The position numbers were made by a program, and so were the translations under genes. Source: Terebella lapidaria (Eukaryota > Annelida > Polychaeta > Terebellida > Terebellidae). Taken from it: 64,000 nt of DNA. The notes below the pieces were generated by a model that was not told the origin of the DNA, made no database searches, and saw only the letters and a list, made by a program, of their open reading frames with translations. The stretch covers positions 16,399,809 to 16,463,808 of the forward strand of contig OX424559.1 in NCBI GenBank assembly GCA_949152475.1, read 5' to 3'. Below are positions 45,261-58,240 of this stretch, one piece after another (position 1 is the stretch's first letter; the number at the start of each line of letters is the position of its first letter).

Positions 45261-45556
45261 AAATGAATCAGTGGCGGATCCAGGAAGATGTGTTGGGGGG
45301 GGGGGGGCAGGCAGATATGGCAATACTGACTAGAGTGATCAAGCGAAGCGAGAGATGATTTCGGCCGGGGGGCGCCGTAAGCCCCCGGGAAGAAAATGGA
45401 AATTTATAGTTTTTTTTTCAGCACTTCTGGTGTGTATTTTAGGGGTCCTTTGGAGTTCATAATGGAGAAGTAGTTATTAAAAAAAAATTCACGGGTCTAG
45501 GGGGGGGGGGGGGCGGGCCCCATAAGCCTCCCCCTAAATCCGCCCCTGAAATAAAT
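45261..45556. mobile_element. hAT-like MITE (280 bp) with 8-bp TSD
   Basis: Terminal inverted repeats CAGTGGCGGATCCAGG at 45269 and, inverted, CAGGGGCGGATTTAGG ending at 45548 match at 13 of 16 positions. Flanks AAATGAAT (45261-45268) and AAATAAAT (45549-45556) agree at 7 of 8. The interior has no coding capacity and includes two G runs of 13-14 bases. TIR style and TSD length fit the hAT superfamily. Confidence 0.8.
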
Positions 45557-48500
45557 AGAGTTTCAGGTATGGACACGACAAAATAGGAAGCAGCACACAC
45601 ACATAAGTTGCATAACTTACAATAATATAAATATTTGTTCAATCATAATGTTCTGGGTGTAGCTGATATAGTTATTCACAAACACTATCATCGGCATGAT
45701 GCACAAATGTAACCGTTCATGTCCCCCCCCCCCTCAGTGAACTGTCTTACACGGGTGTGTGCGTGGCATGGCATGAGGGAGTATTTGGTTTCACACTAAC
45801 AAAACTCAGAACGCCCTCTGTTCCAAATGCGAGAGTCATTTGTGGACTTTCCAATACGAACTGTCAAATGTCGAAATGCAGAAGACAGATTTCTGAATGC
45901 CGAATTGTCAATGGATGAATGACAGAACGTGAATTATAAACTATAGAACTACGTAAGAAGAAAACCACTTATATAAAGTGTTGTTTTTTTATTTGCATTT
46001 TTCTGAATCATAGACTATTAAAATAGAAATTATATTTTCCTTTTTTCACACATGGGTTGCTGATTTTGAAAAAAAAAGTTTAAATATTAAAGTTTTAAAC
46101 ATATAATATATACATTGTTGTTTGTGCTTTCTACAATCTGAAGTTCTCATGTCTGCAATTACTAGTTTAGCGTTCTATAATCTCAAGATAAAAATTGAAT
46201 GTAGCAAAATATGACATGTCATTAATTTTGGCCCCAATTCTGCTCCATAATTTTCTTGTTGTGTTTCGCCCACTAGAGTCTATTCAGAAAGAATCAAAGA
46301 CACAAGTACCTGGATTCGATGTCAATTATCACAAGCTCACTAACTATCAAGCAGTTTGGGGTTCTTTAACTGTTAACATTGTGTTATTTGGTACCGAGTG
46401 TACAGGTACCCCTATTATCGCCCCATTCGAATGTTACAGTCCCTCACTGTCGGCCAAATTCCCGGTATATTAACCGGTATCAGCACAATTCGATCAAAGA
46501 AAAAGCAGTGCATTACGGTATAATGAAATATTCAGACAAAACCTTGAATTGGCCAGCAATTGCCAGCAAAAAGGCCGGTGAGCAATGTCCAGTGAGCTCC
46601 CAGTCTTACCTGTATTCAGTCCTAGTTATCATTTATTTGTTCCAGTTCACATTTAAAAAAGAAGTAAAAACGAAAACGGGGTATGCCACAAAGCCTCATA
46701 GCAAGGTTTTACGTTAATAACACATAAATGTAATTAACATCTTTGGGGTAACCCAGGTAGGTTAAGTCCAAAATCCGGGGTTGTCCCTGGGTGAGCTAAC
46801 ACAGGGATAACCCTGATCCGTGGGCGTGGGTCAGGTCTGTTTCCCATGTCAAGGCTATGTCAAGGTTACCTAACCTAAGGCTAATCCGCGGTTAGCCTGT
46901 GGTTTTGTTGTATGTTTGGATCGGCAACCTAGTGCAGTCTAAGATGAGCTCCGAATAAAACTGAGAACATGATGCACCGAGATCAAAATTTAACTAATCA
47001 ACTCAGTCTTGCACACACAAACAACTAATCTCGGTATGAGTGCGAGTTAGGGATCATAAATAGCTGAATATTCTGATCTGATCGTAATGCTCGGGACCGA
47101 GACTTTCATACATATCGTCTGTTGGCTCGAGCGGTAGCGCCGGATAAGTCTGAATGGAGGATACATGAATGGGACGATCAGAAATGGACGATTCCTGCTT
47201 CGACGATAATTTTGAATTCCTCTGTATACTAAGGCGTATTTGTGAAATTAGTACTAGTTACGCACGTCCTTAAAAGTAATAAATTGCATATACTCCATCC
47301 AGTCGTTATCGTGTTGGCATTATGTCAGCATAAATATATTAAGTTAACCAACTGACACCCCATCTTGGCGAGGCAATGGAGCCGCATCTTCGCCCTCATA
47401 CATGCCATTGCCCCTATAATATAGACCAATCAAATAATGATAACATCGGCGAGTACCTCATCGAAAATAGGGCTTCGTCGTAAGCAAGACATCATTCGGC
47501 GTGAGCAGACATCATTTATTGATACGAATTCATGAAATGTGTGGCTTTTTTATCTTTGAATAGATAAGTTATTCAATAACACTCGGAAAATGAATATCAT
47601 TTTTATTATTAAATTTTAGCCTAACAACTACATCTCGTACGACGTTTAGTACAACAGTTGAAGTTACTTGTAGCTATAGCTCACCATAGGCAAAGAATGA
47701 TTTTCCCCACAAAATGACAATAAGTTGTCTAAAAAAAACGTAGAACGATCCTTAAAAGTTATTCAGGACAAAACATGTCCATGAAAAGGAAACAATTTTA
47801 ATTCTAGGACAAAAAAAAATGGCGTATATGCAAAAACAAATACACAATCGTCTAACGGGAAATCGTCCATTCAGACATGTGAACACTTGAATCGTCCATC
47901 CAGGAACTGTTTAGGCAGAATGAAATCCAACAAGCACACGATTCGAAACAAACCTCTCCCGCCTCAGTAACTGTCTCCGTTGCGATTAAAACGTACAAAG
48001 TTATCCATAATACAGCATGAAACACATCCATAAACCTACTGTATACCAGGGTTGAGAAAACAATATAAGTTAGCCCAGGGTTACAATGTGAAGGTGACCT
48101 ACAGGTTATCCCATGGCTAACCTCGGGTAACGAAAACCCAAGGGGTAACCCGGAGATGAGGAATTGGGCCTGTATGTCCATTATATCAATGCAACGTAGT
48201 GTTATTACCACCATACACACGTTGTCAGCTACAGTAACGGATATAGATGATAATATTAATGACTGTCAATGTAACGGTGTCATAGAACTGAATATTTTAC
48301 TCGCCAACTGTGCAATGTTTCAAATTGTAATTTCAGGTCTACATGGCAACTCATATGATTACTGCTTCTTCGATTCCATTCCATCGAAGGAGAGTCATTA
48401 AATAGTATATGGACAATAACGATACCGGATATGTTACAATAATGAATCATTCTATTTAAAATGTATCCATGTCTGACAATGATTGATGACCAGCCATGAA

Positions 48501-49650
48501 TGCATGATCGTGCGAGTATACAATGTACACAAGAATTTTCATCCCCTGTATTATAACACAAAGCGCAGTGCCTTGGAAATTTGTCTGCGATGGTTCTGAA
48601 ACTGGTCTAAATTAAGTATGTATCTGTTGGTGGTGATAAAACAGTGTTTAGTATTATTGCTGAGAATAGGTGAATATCATTTAACACGTTCTTTATTGTT
48701 TAGTAACTATATTTCGTTATATATCTACTTTGCGAAGATGATGACAATTCTCATGTCCATTCTGTGTATATACCTAAGTATTACTGGAAGCATATGAAAT
48801 ACAAGAACAGCACCACTGCAAGTGTCACTCTGAGAATGACGATTGTTGTGAAACGAGTGTGGGATTTATTTACGCGGTAACAAAATCTGCATTGAGTTAT
48901 CACTGGTTTGAGGTCGTTTTGTACTTTGTAAATAAATATTAATATCTATCATTTTTTCATTCAAAAGAGTAAAGGGTGAGCAGTCGGTGCAACATGATTG
49001 GCAGTAGTATGGACCAAAGTGGAGACTATTATTTTGTATGATATACCAAATATGCTTCATACATAAAAACACTTTTCGACAACAATAGCCCATAGCTAAA
49101 TACCTACTATGTATTTGAATATTTAATCCTAACACCCCCCCCCCCTCCACTCAGATGACATGAATAATTATGGAGTTTGGAATTTCAAGCATGGTATTCA
49201 AAATTCACGAAAATCATCCAATCCAAGGAAACTGTATTAAGTGATGATATTAACTAGATAAGAAGAGAATATTAAGATTCAAGCCAATTGATCATACTCA
49301 TTCACAAATAGCTACATGGAGTTGCAATGAATAAATACTACAAACGTAGCATAAACAAAATGACAGGTAAACATTACACGGATAGAGGAATAAGTTTTTC
49401 TCCCCCATATATTGGGTATTTTATGTGAACCTGTTCATGTTGAGTTACACTCTCGTCTATGACAATTATCTGTAAACAAAGTATCTACATGTAGCAAAGT
49501 ATAATCTTTAAATTATATAACAAATATTTGATGGGATACGAATTGTTCGAGTTACATTGAGTTACATAATGCACTACTAATATACAGTTTTGTTCATTCA
49601 CGAGTATAATATACAGACATGTGGAGGTACCGGGTAATTATAAAACTTGC
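45557..49650. other. Non-genic stretch between the MITE and the Ig receptor gene
   Basis: No gene recognised. Related GGTAACCC/TTAGCC-rich segments at 46745-46915 and 48060-48155 look like members of one small repeat. Runs of C lie at 45723-45733 and 49135-49145. The minus-strand frame at 47852-48220 crosses repeat sequence and is not accepted. The 3' untranslated region of the Ig receptor should fall at the right end of this stretch, but I did not find a clear polyadenylation signal close to the stop. Confidence 0.5.
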
Positions 49651-52600
49651 TCACACTTGTAATGGTTCGTATGTGTTGGTCCTGTCAGCATCCCTATCTC
49701 TCGGGCTGCCGTCCTCAACCAAGGTCTGGTACTGACGAGCGTCATGGGCTGTTCCATGCTCCTCCCCTCTAATACAAGCTGCCGTTACATTCTCCACCCC
49801 CACACCTCGCAGTTGTACATCCTGATAATCCGCATTTAATTGTGTCTCAGGAGCATTTATGTTTTCAGTTCTGCTCTCGTGAACCTCTTCATATTGAGTG
49901 GCTGTTCCGTCTTCCACCCCCTGCTCTGTAGGTTGCAGAGACACACCTTCATTGTAATACGCTGGTACAAATCCGCTACCTGTTTCACGACATTCCATAG
50001 TATCTCGTGATTTGTAAGAGGGTCCTGGGCATTTGCGCCTAAGACAAATATGCATAAATGAAAGTAATGTATCGTATTTTACAGCAATAATTCACATATT
50101 ATGGAAGAATACAATGTCATATAACCAAGTGATGCAATATTGGTGGAGGGTATTCAACGAAATTGCTGAAATATTACACATATTATGATAGAATCGAAAG
50201 CAATGTTACCGATGATACGATTCTGGAGTGTATTGAATGAAAATATTCAAACAACATATGGATTGTGCAAATTTGTATCATTCCCTCGTCTCCAAATCAA
50301 ATTGAGCAAAAACAGCCAATCACAGTTCGGATTAGTTACCTTGTTATGATGAACGTCAGTGCAGCTGTTACAACAATTGCCACCACTCCCACAACAAAGG
50401 CGATCGCCACAACATACTCTGGAATCAAACACGTGATCACTAGGTAGAACACGATATTATATACACATATTGCTCAATGCATCAATACCACAGTGCATTT
50501 TGTCCAGATCCAACATGCATAATATCTCAATAATTCGGACATTAATTTCAATAAAGTACATGGCGTACCTGTTGATAAGGTGTCGACTCCGGTCATGCAC
50601 AAGCCCTCTGCTGTAAAAGGAAATGCAAAAACTTGCATGAACGTAGCATGCACACATTGATTAGTCCTTCAGTACTTGGTTCTCATTCCAACTAACTGGA
50701 ATTACAATTTACATGGGATCTTCATTCGTTCAATTCGCAAATTTTCCATGGACGCTGTGTAGAATAATTTGGTTCTAAGATAAAGAAAAGACATAGGCTG
50801 CACGTTTATATGACAAATAATTTCACGAGGTAGTAATTGTGATAAGAATTTGGTGAAATATTAAATTGAATATGGATACGTAGCAAGCGATACATGTTCA
50901 AGTACCAATACATATGGGATCTTACTTGGTTCTAGTGATGGAGACTCTGTCGTACTGGGGATTTTTGTGGTTGTTGCTGTAGGATAATGCCACTGGGTTT
51001 AGGAGAGTGAGCTCTTATTACATAAAATATAAAATGTGTCACACATGTGTCCAATTTGAGCAATTCTGGGTATCATATATTGTGGAATTACTACTGGGGA
51101 CCATTTTATTAAAATTTTATTATATAGACTCACTGCAGACTTGTATGTTGATGGTTTCTCTGTGGTCTCCGTAATTGTTGTACGCCCGACACTGGTACTG
51201 CTGTGTTCCAAGCATTTCTTCTGTTACCTCCAGGTTTTTGTTGGGACTGATGATGTTTGAGGTGTTGAGATCTATCCACTGGTAGTCTGGTGCAGGGTTT
51301 CCGTTGGCGTTACAAACTAGCGTGGTACCCACAGCAACACAACCTCCATCCCGGTTTATTGAAATTTCGTTTGGTGGGACTGAAAACATACGAACTATAT
51401 TAATTACAATACGTTAGTACATACATATGTCTAAGCAGAACTTTCAGTATCAGACAGTGTTACAATTTAAAACCAATATGAAAAGAAACGAGTTTGTTTT
51501 CAGAACAACCGAAAGTCTTATCACTGAATAAATGGTGTATCAAGATTTTTTTTCAAACCTACAGAAGACTGTCAATGGGTCAAACGTGAAAGGATAACTG
51601 TAGCTTGGGGCATTAGAGGCTTCATTTTCACCAGTGTCAGTTGGTGCTTCGAAATATGTTCTTGAACTGTATACATGTCCATCGTGTTCAGGCATCATTT
51701 CCATGATGAAGCTGTAACGAGCGATGTTAGTTTCACTTTCATCTATGACACCATTTACGGGAGTGCTCCCTTGGCTCCATGATATAACAGGGGACCAGCG
51801 CCCTCTGTAGATGACTTCACACGAGTGTTTGATGAACTGTCCTTGAACAACTTGGTTTGATGTAACATTACGGGAACATGTTGTGTCTCCATCTGTTTAT
51901 CAAACATAATTTATTGTATATATATACACACACATTATAAAACATAATGAAATGTATTAGGCTATACAACTCTTGCATGCCTGTTGACCAAGATGATAGT
52001 CCAATTTATTCGACCGAGGGATGTGACATCACATCCCGCGGTCTGGCGAATTAACACATAATACACTTGTCCTTTTGACCTGAGCATCCTGAATTCCTCC
52101 GCCAGACCAAACTTGAATGATTCTCTTTTACGGAAAACACATTCACATTCTTTTATAAATGGAATCCAGTTTTCAATGTATCTTTACCTAGCAGTATTAA
52201 CTCGGTATATCCAAGAAATGCAGCATCAGTTGCAGAACGACACACATAGGTTCCAGCATCTTCCTCCAACACAGTGCCAGCAATGTTCAAGTTGTATACT
52301 CCAGCAGCACCATGTATTATACTGTAGCGTTCTTCTCTGATAGGATCGCCACCATTAGCTTCATATATTACAGTAGCATCAGTGCTAATCCTCCTGCATC
52401 CATCCTCTGTGGACTTCGTGATACACTCATCCCAATGTATATGATTAGGCAATGCAGCATTTTGTATCATTTGACAATCAAATATCACCTTCTGTGTTGT
52501 AAGGATCGCTTTATTCTCTGGTGGAATGAGTCTTTCTATTTGGCCGCTGATTTCTGAAAAATATTATAATGATGCCATCGTTCGGCTCATGGAACCTATA

Positions 52601-53026
52601 AAAGATATGTGAATGCATCACGTGTTTGGCACAAGCGACCAAGATGAAATCACTGACTGACCACAAAACTAATATAACTATGTGATCATATACAAGCCAC
52701 CGTACCTAATGAGAACAATATGTGGAATGACACTTCAGTGTTTTGTCGTGCACAAAATAAAATCTTGACGAAGCAAAACACTACATCAAGGAAGAAACAT
52801 TAGGAAGAAATACTACTTCTCTAGGCAATTACTGCCACCAATACACGGACTCGACCAAATTGTAATCAGTTGACCAACAGTATTAGAATCACTGTTATCT
52901 ATGAGTTTTTGAATTTCAAAAATCAGCTCTGTCACTGATGTACATATTGATGTACGGTACACAAACTGTCACAAATAACTCACCTGGAATGAACAGCAGG
53001 TCAACAACGAGCCAGATCACATTCAT
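49651..53026 (-). CDS. Three-Ig-domain type I transmembrane receptor with ITSM/ITIM-like tail, 8 exons
   Basis: Minus-strand exons: 53026-52984, 52553-52188, 51892-51563, 51379-51134, 50976-50926, 50610-50569, 50418-50340, 50038-49651. All introns are GT-AG. The first six are phase 1 and the last phase 2, and the total is exactly 515 codons including TGA. Residues 1-15 are a hydrophobic signal; 16-136 a V-like Ig domain (FDC, IHW, EDAGTYVC, plus an extra Cys pair); 137-246 a second Ig-like domain lacking the F-strand Cys (HVYSS); 247-328 a C2/I-type domain (LVC, QW, QQYQC); 329-359 a Thr/Ser-rich stalk; 361-385 the membrane span, then RRK. The 129-residue tail has TQYEEV (Tyr435), YQDV (457), YQTL (489) and YEPL (509). 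TQYEEV fits the TxYxxV switch-motif consensus. N-glycosylation sequons occur in domains 2 and 3. Likely a cell-surface adhesion or immune-type receptor; ligand unknown. No nearby paralogue seen. Confidence 0.88.
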
Positions 53027-54174
53027 CCCGTTGAATGAGGAAACATACAAGTATATGTTTGAATGTCTACTGTGTTACAAACGCCTAAACCAGACGGTTA
53101 CAACATCTTGGCTGGCTGATATTTTTCCTATAGCGTATCCGCACGAATCATTTGCATTGCTGAACGTGGAGATCACGACCGCCTACTTGCTGTAATAGAC
53201 AAAATGTGAAAACATGTGCCTGAATTGTCGATATGAAAGTGTTATGTCAGTGATATTCTCACAAAGCACTTTGTTCCAATAGAAATAATCTGTGACAACA
53301 TGTAAGGTCTACATTGGAGATACATTGTGATGATTTTTCTTCGTTGTATAGTATACAATGTAAGGCACGTTTAACAATGTCAGTGACTGCGGCAGGTTTT
53401 CGCTAACCGGTATTACGACACAACAGGTCGATGTGACGAGTGAAGGAAGCAGTCCTAGCATCTGAGCGGCTATATATCGATCGTGACTCATATCGATCGC
53501 TACGAAGTTACAGAATGTAGGACACTATTTATGTATATCACAGAGCCGAGGTAGTTAGTATGTCAGATGTTTGTGTAATATTGACAATTTGCATAGCGCT
53601 AGCTCTATATACGAGTACACCATACATACCATAGGCAGAAAAAAAATTATGGGCCAAACATAATGTTTTCAGCTAATACAAATCGCCCCAGATACATACT
53701 ATGTGGCTGCTGGATGTCTGGTTGGTTTATTTTGAGCTGTAACATCGAAAAAACGTAGCACAGAACAATTTTGTATTATTATTTAATTTTGTTATTACTA
53801 TTATTTTCTGTTTTTACGAGCACACAAATTCGTCTACCAAATCTACCATCTATTTTGAATGGTAGACCCCATGAATAGAATGTGTACTGGGACACGTGGA
53901 AAAATATCAAATGGGCAACACATTTGAGCAACATGTTATATATACTGTATTTCAATTATAAAAGAGGTACAAACGGTCCCTAAAATCTTACTTATGTGCG
54001 ATATGACAAACAAATCAAACGGCCTTCCACAGAGTTTGCTAAAACGCTTCCATTGCGATACAAATCGTCATAATCCATCATAGTCCTGATTCACGGAGTC
54101 ATTTGAGTTGGTTTCCATTCAAGTTCAATGCGCACGTGAATATCGTCACAGTATTTCGGATCAAACTCGTAGGT
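53027..54174. other. Upstream region of the Ig receptor gene
   Basis: Presumed 5' untranslated sequence and promoter of the minus-strand receptor gene. A TATA-like CTCTATATACG (plus strand, about 53603-53613) and an ATTTGCAT octamer (53587-53594) are present, but in an order that does not suit a classical octamer promoter. No open frame of note. Confidence 0.35.
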
Positions 54175-56150
54175 TTTTAGGTTACCGGACCTATGGTCCG
54201 TAACCTATTGGCATGGCGATGCGACCGGCGTCGTCGTCGTCGTCCGTCGTCCGTCGTCGTCCGTCAACCAATTTATCTTTAAAGTTTACGATCGAATTTT
54301 TCTGAAATTTTGCACAAAAATGCCTAAAAATCTTTCGAGAGGGAGGTATTTTTTAGTTTTTTTGATTTTCGCATTTTTTTCAAAATGGCAGCCGTTTTCG
54401 TCGAAAAATGGTCAATTTTGGATTTTGGCGGCCATTTTCTCAAAATCTGTTCAGTAACTTTTTTTTATTGATGCATAACACTCCTCATATGTACCCCTGT
54501 GACATGTATAAATTTCGTTGCGCTTGAATCGCTCGAAGTGGGCCATTTTGGGCCCAAACTCGGCCCAAATGGGACTTTCCCATGCTAAATTCTCCTATGC
54601 TTTATAATGGGACACATTAAAGCCTAATATCTCACTTAATATTGAGATTAGAGACTAGGAATCAATTGTGGACATATAGGAAATGATATATGCTGAATAT
54701 TGTCGTGACCTTGAATTTGACCTCTGACCTTGGTTTCAAGGTCAGAGCGGCCGTTTTCGTCGAAAAATGGCCAATTTTGGACTTCGACGGTCGTTTTCTC
54801 AAAATCTGTTCAGTAACTTTTTTTTCTTATTGATGAAAAACACTCCTCATATGTACCCCTGTGACATGTATAAATTTCGTTGCGCTTGGATCGCTTGAAG
54901 TGGGCCATTTTGGGCCCAAACTCGGCCCAAATGTGACTTTCCCATGTTAAATTTTCCTATGCTTTATAATGAACCACATTAAGCCTAATATCTCACTTAA
55001 TATTGAAATTAGAGACTAGGAATGAATTGTGGACATATAGGAAATGATATATGCTGAATATTCTCGTGACCTTGAATTTGACTTTTGACCTCATTTTCAA
55101 GGTCACAGGACAAAATGGCTAATATCTCGCTTATTATCGACTTTACAGCTTAGGAATCAGTTGTGAACATATAGGAAATGATATATGCTGAATATTCTCA
55201 TGACCTTGAATTTGACCTTTGACCTCATTTCCAAGGTCACAGGACAAAATGGCCAATATCTCGCTTATTATCGACTTTACAGCTTAGGAATCAATTGTGA
55301 ACATATAGGAAATGATATATGCTGAAAATTCTCGTGACCTTGAATTTGACCTTTGACCTCATTTTCAAGGTCACATGACAAAATGGCTAATATCTCGCTT
55401 ATTATCGACTTTACAGCTTAGGAATCAATTGTGAACATATAGGAAATGATATATGCTGAATATTCTCATGACCTTGAATTTGACCTTTGACCTCATTTCC
55501 AAGGTCACAGGACAAAATTGCTAATATCTCGCTTATTATCGACTTTACAGCTTAGGAATCAATTGTGAACATATAGGAAATGATATATGCTGAATATTCT
55601 CATGACCTTGAATTTGACCTTTGACCTCATTTTCAAGGTCACAGGACAAAATGGCCAATATCTTGCTTATTAGCGCCTTTACAGCTTAGAAATCAATTGT
55701 GAACATATAGGAAATGATATATGCTGAATATTCTAGTGACCTTGAATTTGACTTTTGACCTCATTTTCAAGGTCAACAGGACAAAATGGCTAATATCTCG
55801 CTTATTATCGACTTTACAGCTTAGGAATCAATTGTGAACATATAGGAATTGATATATTCTGAATATTTTAATGATATTGAATTTGACCTTTGACCTAAAT
55901 TTCAAAGTCAGTCATTTTATTTTCAAAGTCAGATTACAAAATGGCTTATATCTCGCTTATTATCAAAGTTACAGCTTAGGGTCCATAGTGAACATATAGG
56001 AAATGATGTATGCTGAATAGTTTGGTGATCTAGAATTTAACCTTCGATCCCATTTTCAAGGTTAGAGATATGGCGATTTCAGTGCTCACCTTGAATTTGA
56101 CCTTCAACTTTCTCGGCTTAACTCTGTATATTTCTCCGGTAACCTTTTTA
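54175..56150 (+). mobile_element. TIR-type non-autonomous element expanded by internal tandem repeats
   Basis: The ends are TTTTAGGTTACCGGAC (54175) and TCTCCGGTAACCTTTTTA (56133-56150), an inverted pair. After a GTCCGTC-rich block (54225-54265) come two long repeats of about 360 bp (about 54389-54750 and 54751-55115), then 133-bp repeats. It is related to 35145-35470 and 28955-29475. It has no coding capacity. Confidence 0.75.
55040..56090 (+). repeat. 133-bp tandem repeats carrying nuclear-receptor-type sites
   Basis: About seven units, each with TGACCTTGAATTTGACC, TTTGACCTCATTTTCAAGG and AATATCTCGCTTATTATCG. Most units contain TGACCTTTGACCT (a perfect direct repeat of AGGTCA with 1-base spacing) and two copies of TCAAGGTCA, in opposite orientations. 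Units right of 55860 are degenerate. Confidence 0.85.
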
Positions 56151-58240
56151 GCCCTGTGGGCTAATTTTTCTTGTTGACTTGTAATAATCCCAGATTGAGT
56201 TGGGAGAAATTCATGACTTCAGTGATATTTTTCAGTCTCAATTCCGAACCTATGCCATTAGGTCTCACACCTTTTCTCTGCCTAAAACTATGCAGGGTCG
56301 TTTAAATATACTAGTAATTATATAATCGCAAGCAAGTTAAATATTGTCACTCTCAATCAGCAAGCTGTAAACATTGATCAATTTCTTTTTTAATTACATG
56401 AAGTTTGAACATCCAGATTGAGATTTGAGTCTTTGCTGATAGCATACCGGTAGACTCAAAATAGTTGAAGCTGAATATATGTAATTGCAGTAGTACAATC
56501 TATCCCACGGGCTAAGGTTGGGTAGATGGGGGTTTCGAGGAACGCATTTATGTTTCAATACATATGATAGACAATCCCTTGGCATACTCACATACACGTG
56601 AATACGCATACTGTATTATAGACTGAATATTCCTAATAGTAATACGGAATCTGTATAAATCACTGTTTATTCGAACAGATGTAGTAAATCTATCACAACT
56701 TAATATGTTGCATAATTATCTACAGAAGAAGAACACTCTCCTGAAACATTCCGTGATTGGCATCAAAGGGCATAAGGGAGAAGTACAATTGGTTTCTGAC
56801 AGTCAAGCATCAGCGTTACATTTTGCAGTAAATACTGGTTATTGGGCGTACATATGTGGCTAGTATGACGTCCTCAAATCAACTTTTACTCTTAAGGTAT
56901 TTGTCTAATGTGATTGTCCATAAATGAAATCCCATTATTATGTGTAACCACCGATGTTGAAGTCATTCATGAGCTTGCCAGAACAGCCATTGCATTTACC
57001 AACTTTTCCCCAAAAAAACTTCAATGCACACTATACTTGAAACCAGATCAACGTCGAAAGAAACTGTTTGAAAGCAGACACACTTGGTGAAACAATCACA
57101 GCAATATTAGCAACAAGTACAATGAATGTCTGTCACCATCACAAGCCGCAGGTTTGGTCAGCTGGCAAAGTGTTCTCGTACACATAAGGGGATCTCACTG
57201 GACTCGTTGGCTTCACAGCCTCCTATGGGAAGGATACCTCTGTTGCCGAGGGATGAAACGTTCCATCTCAACATACCCAGACCCGTCTGATCCAACCAGA
57301 TCACTTATGTCAGCGGTTCCTACGAGTTAGAGTTTAGCACATAGTCAAAAATATATGTGTTATGGTATTTTGGATACTCACAGGAGTACTCATTAATAGG
57401 TATCCGGATAGAATGCCCGAAATCGTGGTTCATTGCTGTCGATGTTTTTTTGGGTAGTAACGCTAACATTACACCACGCTACTGGGGTAGATATCTGATC
57501 AGTGAACCTTCCTTGAGCCTCTACAATAGGCTATAATCGGCTTAACTTTTGGCCAAATTAGGAAATGTGAGGAATGTCCGGGAAATGTGTGGTACAGTTG
57601 CTGATTTATGCCAAACGTTTAGAAGCTTTTAAAAATATTTTTTGGCGCGAATTTAATTGTGACAACCAAATAGATTGAATTCGTGATCTAAACGATTTCA
57701 CTGCAGCAAAAATAATCTGGTTGCGATCAAAATATTCTCGGCCCAGCGAAAGTAGTTGATGTAGGAAACAAAACACTATGGTCACAATGAAAGTCATTGT
57801 TGCCATGACCAGAATATATCCGATGCGATGACACGTGCAGTAATTTGTAACACCAAATAAATAAATTGTTCTTGCTAAGAAAACGTTCTAATGTCAAGTT
57901 CATGTATCAGTAAAACACACTTCTCGGCCGTATTTTTTTTTATTGGATAATTGGATCAACTTTTTAGTGTCTTGATTGGGTCTCATGCGACAATTTTTCA
58001 TCAAAGTTTCAGAACTGCATATTCTGAAGTTTCTGTATTTCAGAACTGTCAATTTTATTAAGATGACAATCTATCCCAAATATAAATTTCGGTCCAAAAT
58101 GGGATTAAGTAAATTCCAACAAACTAGTTGCTTTCATCATGTTCATGCCCTTAGAGAATGAACCTATTGTGTTGCGAAAATGTTTATTTTCAAGCAACAT
58201 ATTACTCAAACATTGAACGAAAGTTGTGATTGGAGGGAAT
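56151..58240. other. Non-genic stretch
   Basis: No accepted gene. The segment 56940-57330 has a mixed composition that could be an old coding remnant, but no frame stays open. The small minus-strand frame at 57606-57806 is hydrophobic and unsupported. Confidence 0.45.

Noticed and set aside
53587..53613. Octamer plus TATA promoter for the Ig receptor
   Set aside because: On the minus strand the octamer lies downstream of the TATA-like word, the reverse of a classical arrangement. Both words are common in AT-rich DNA.
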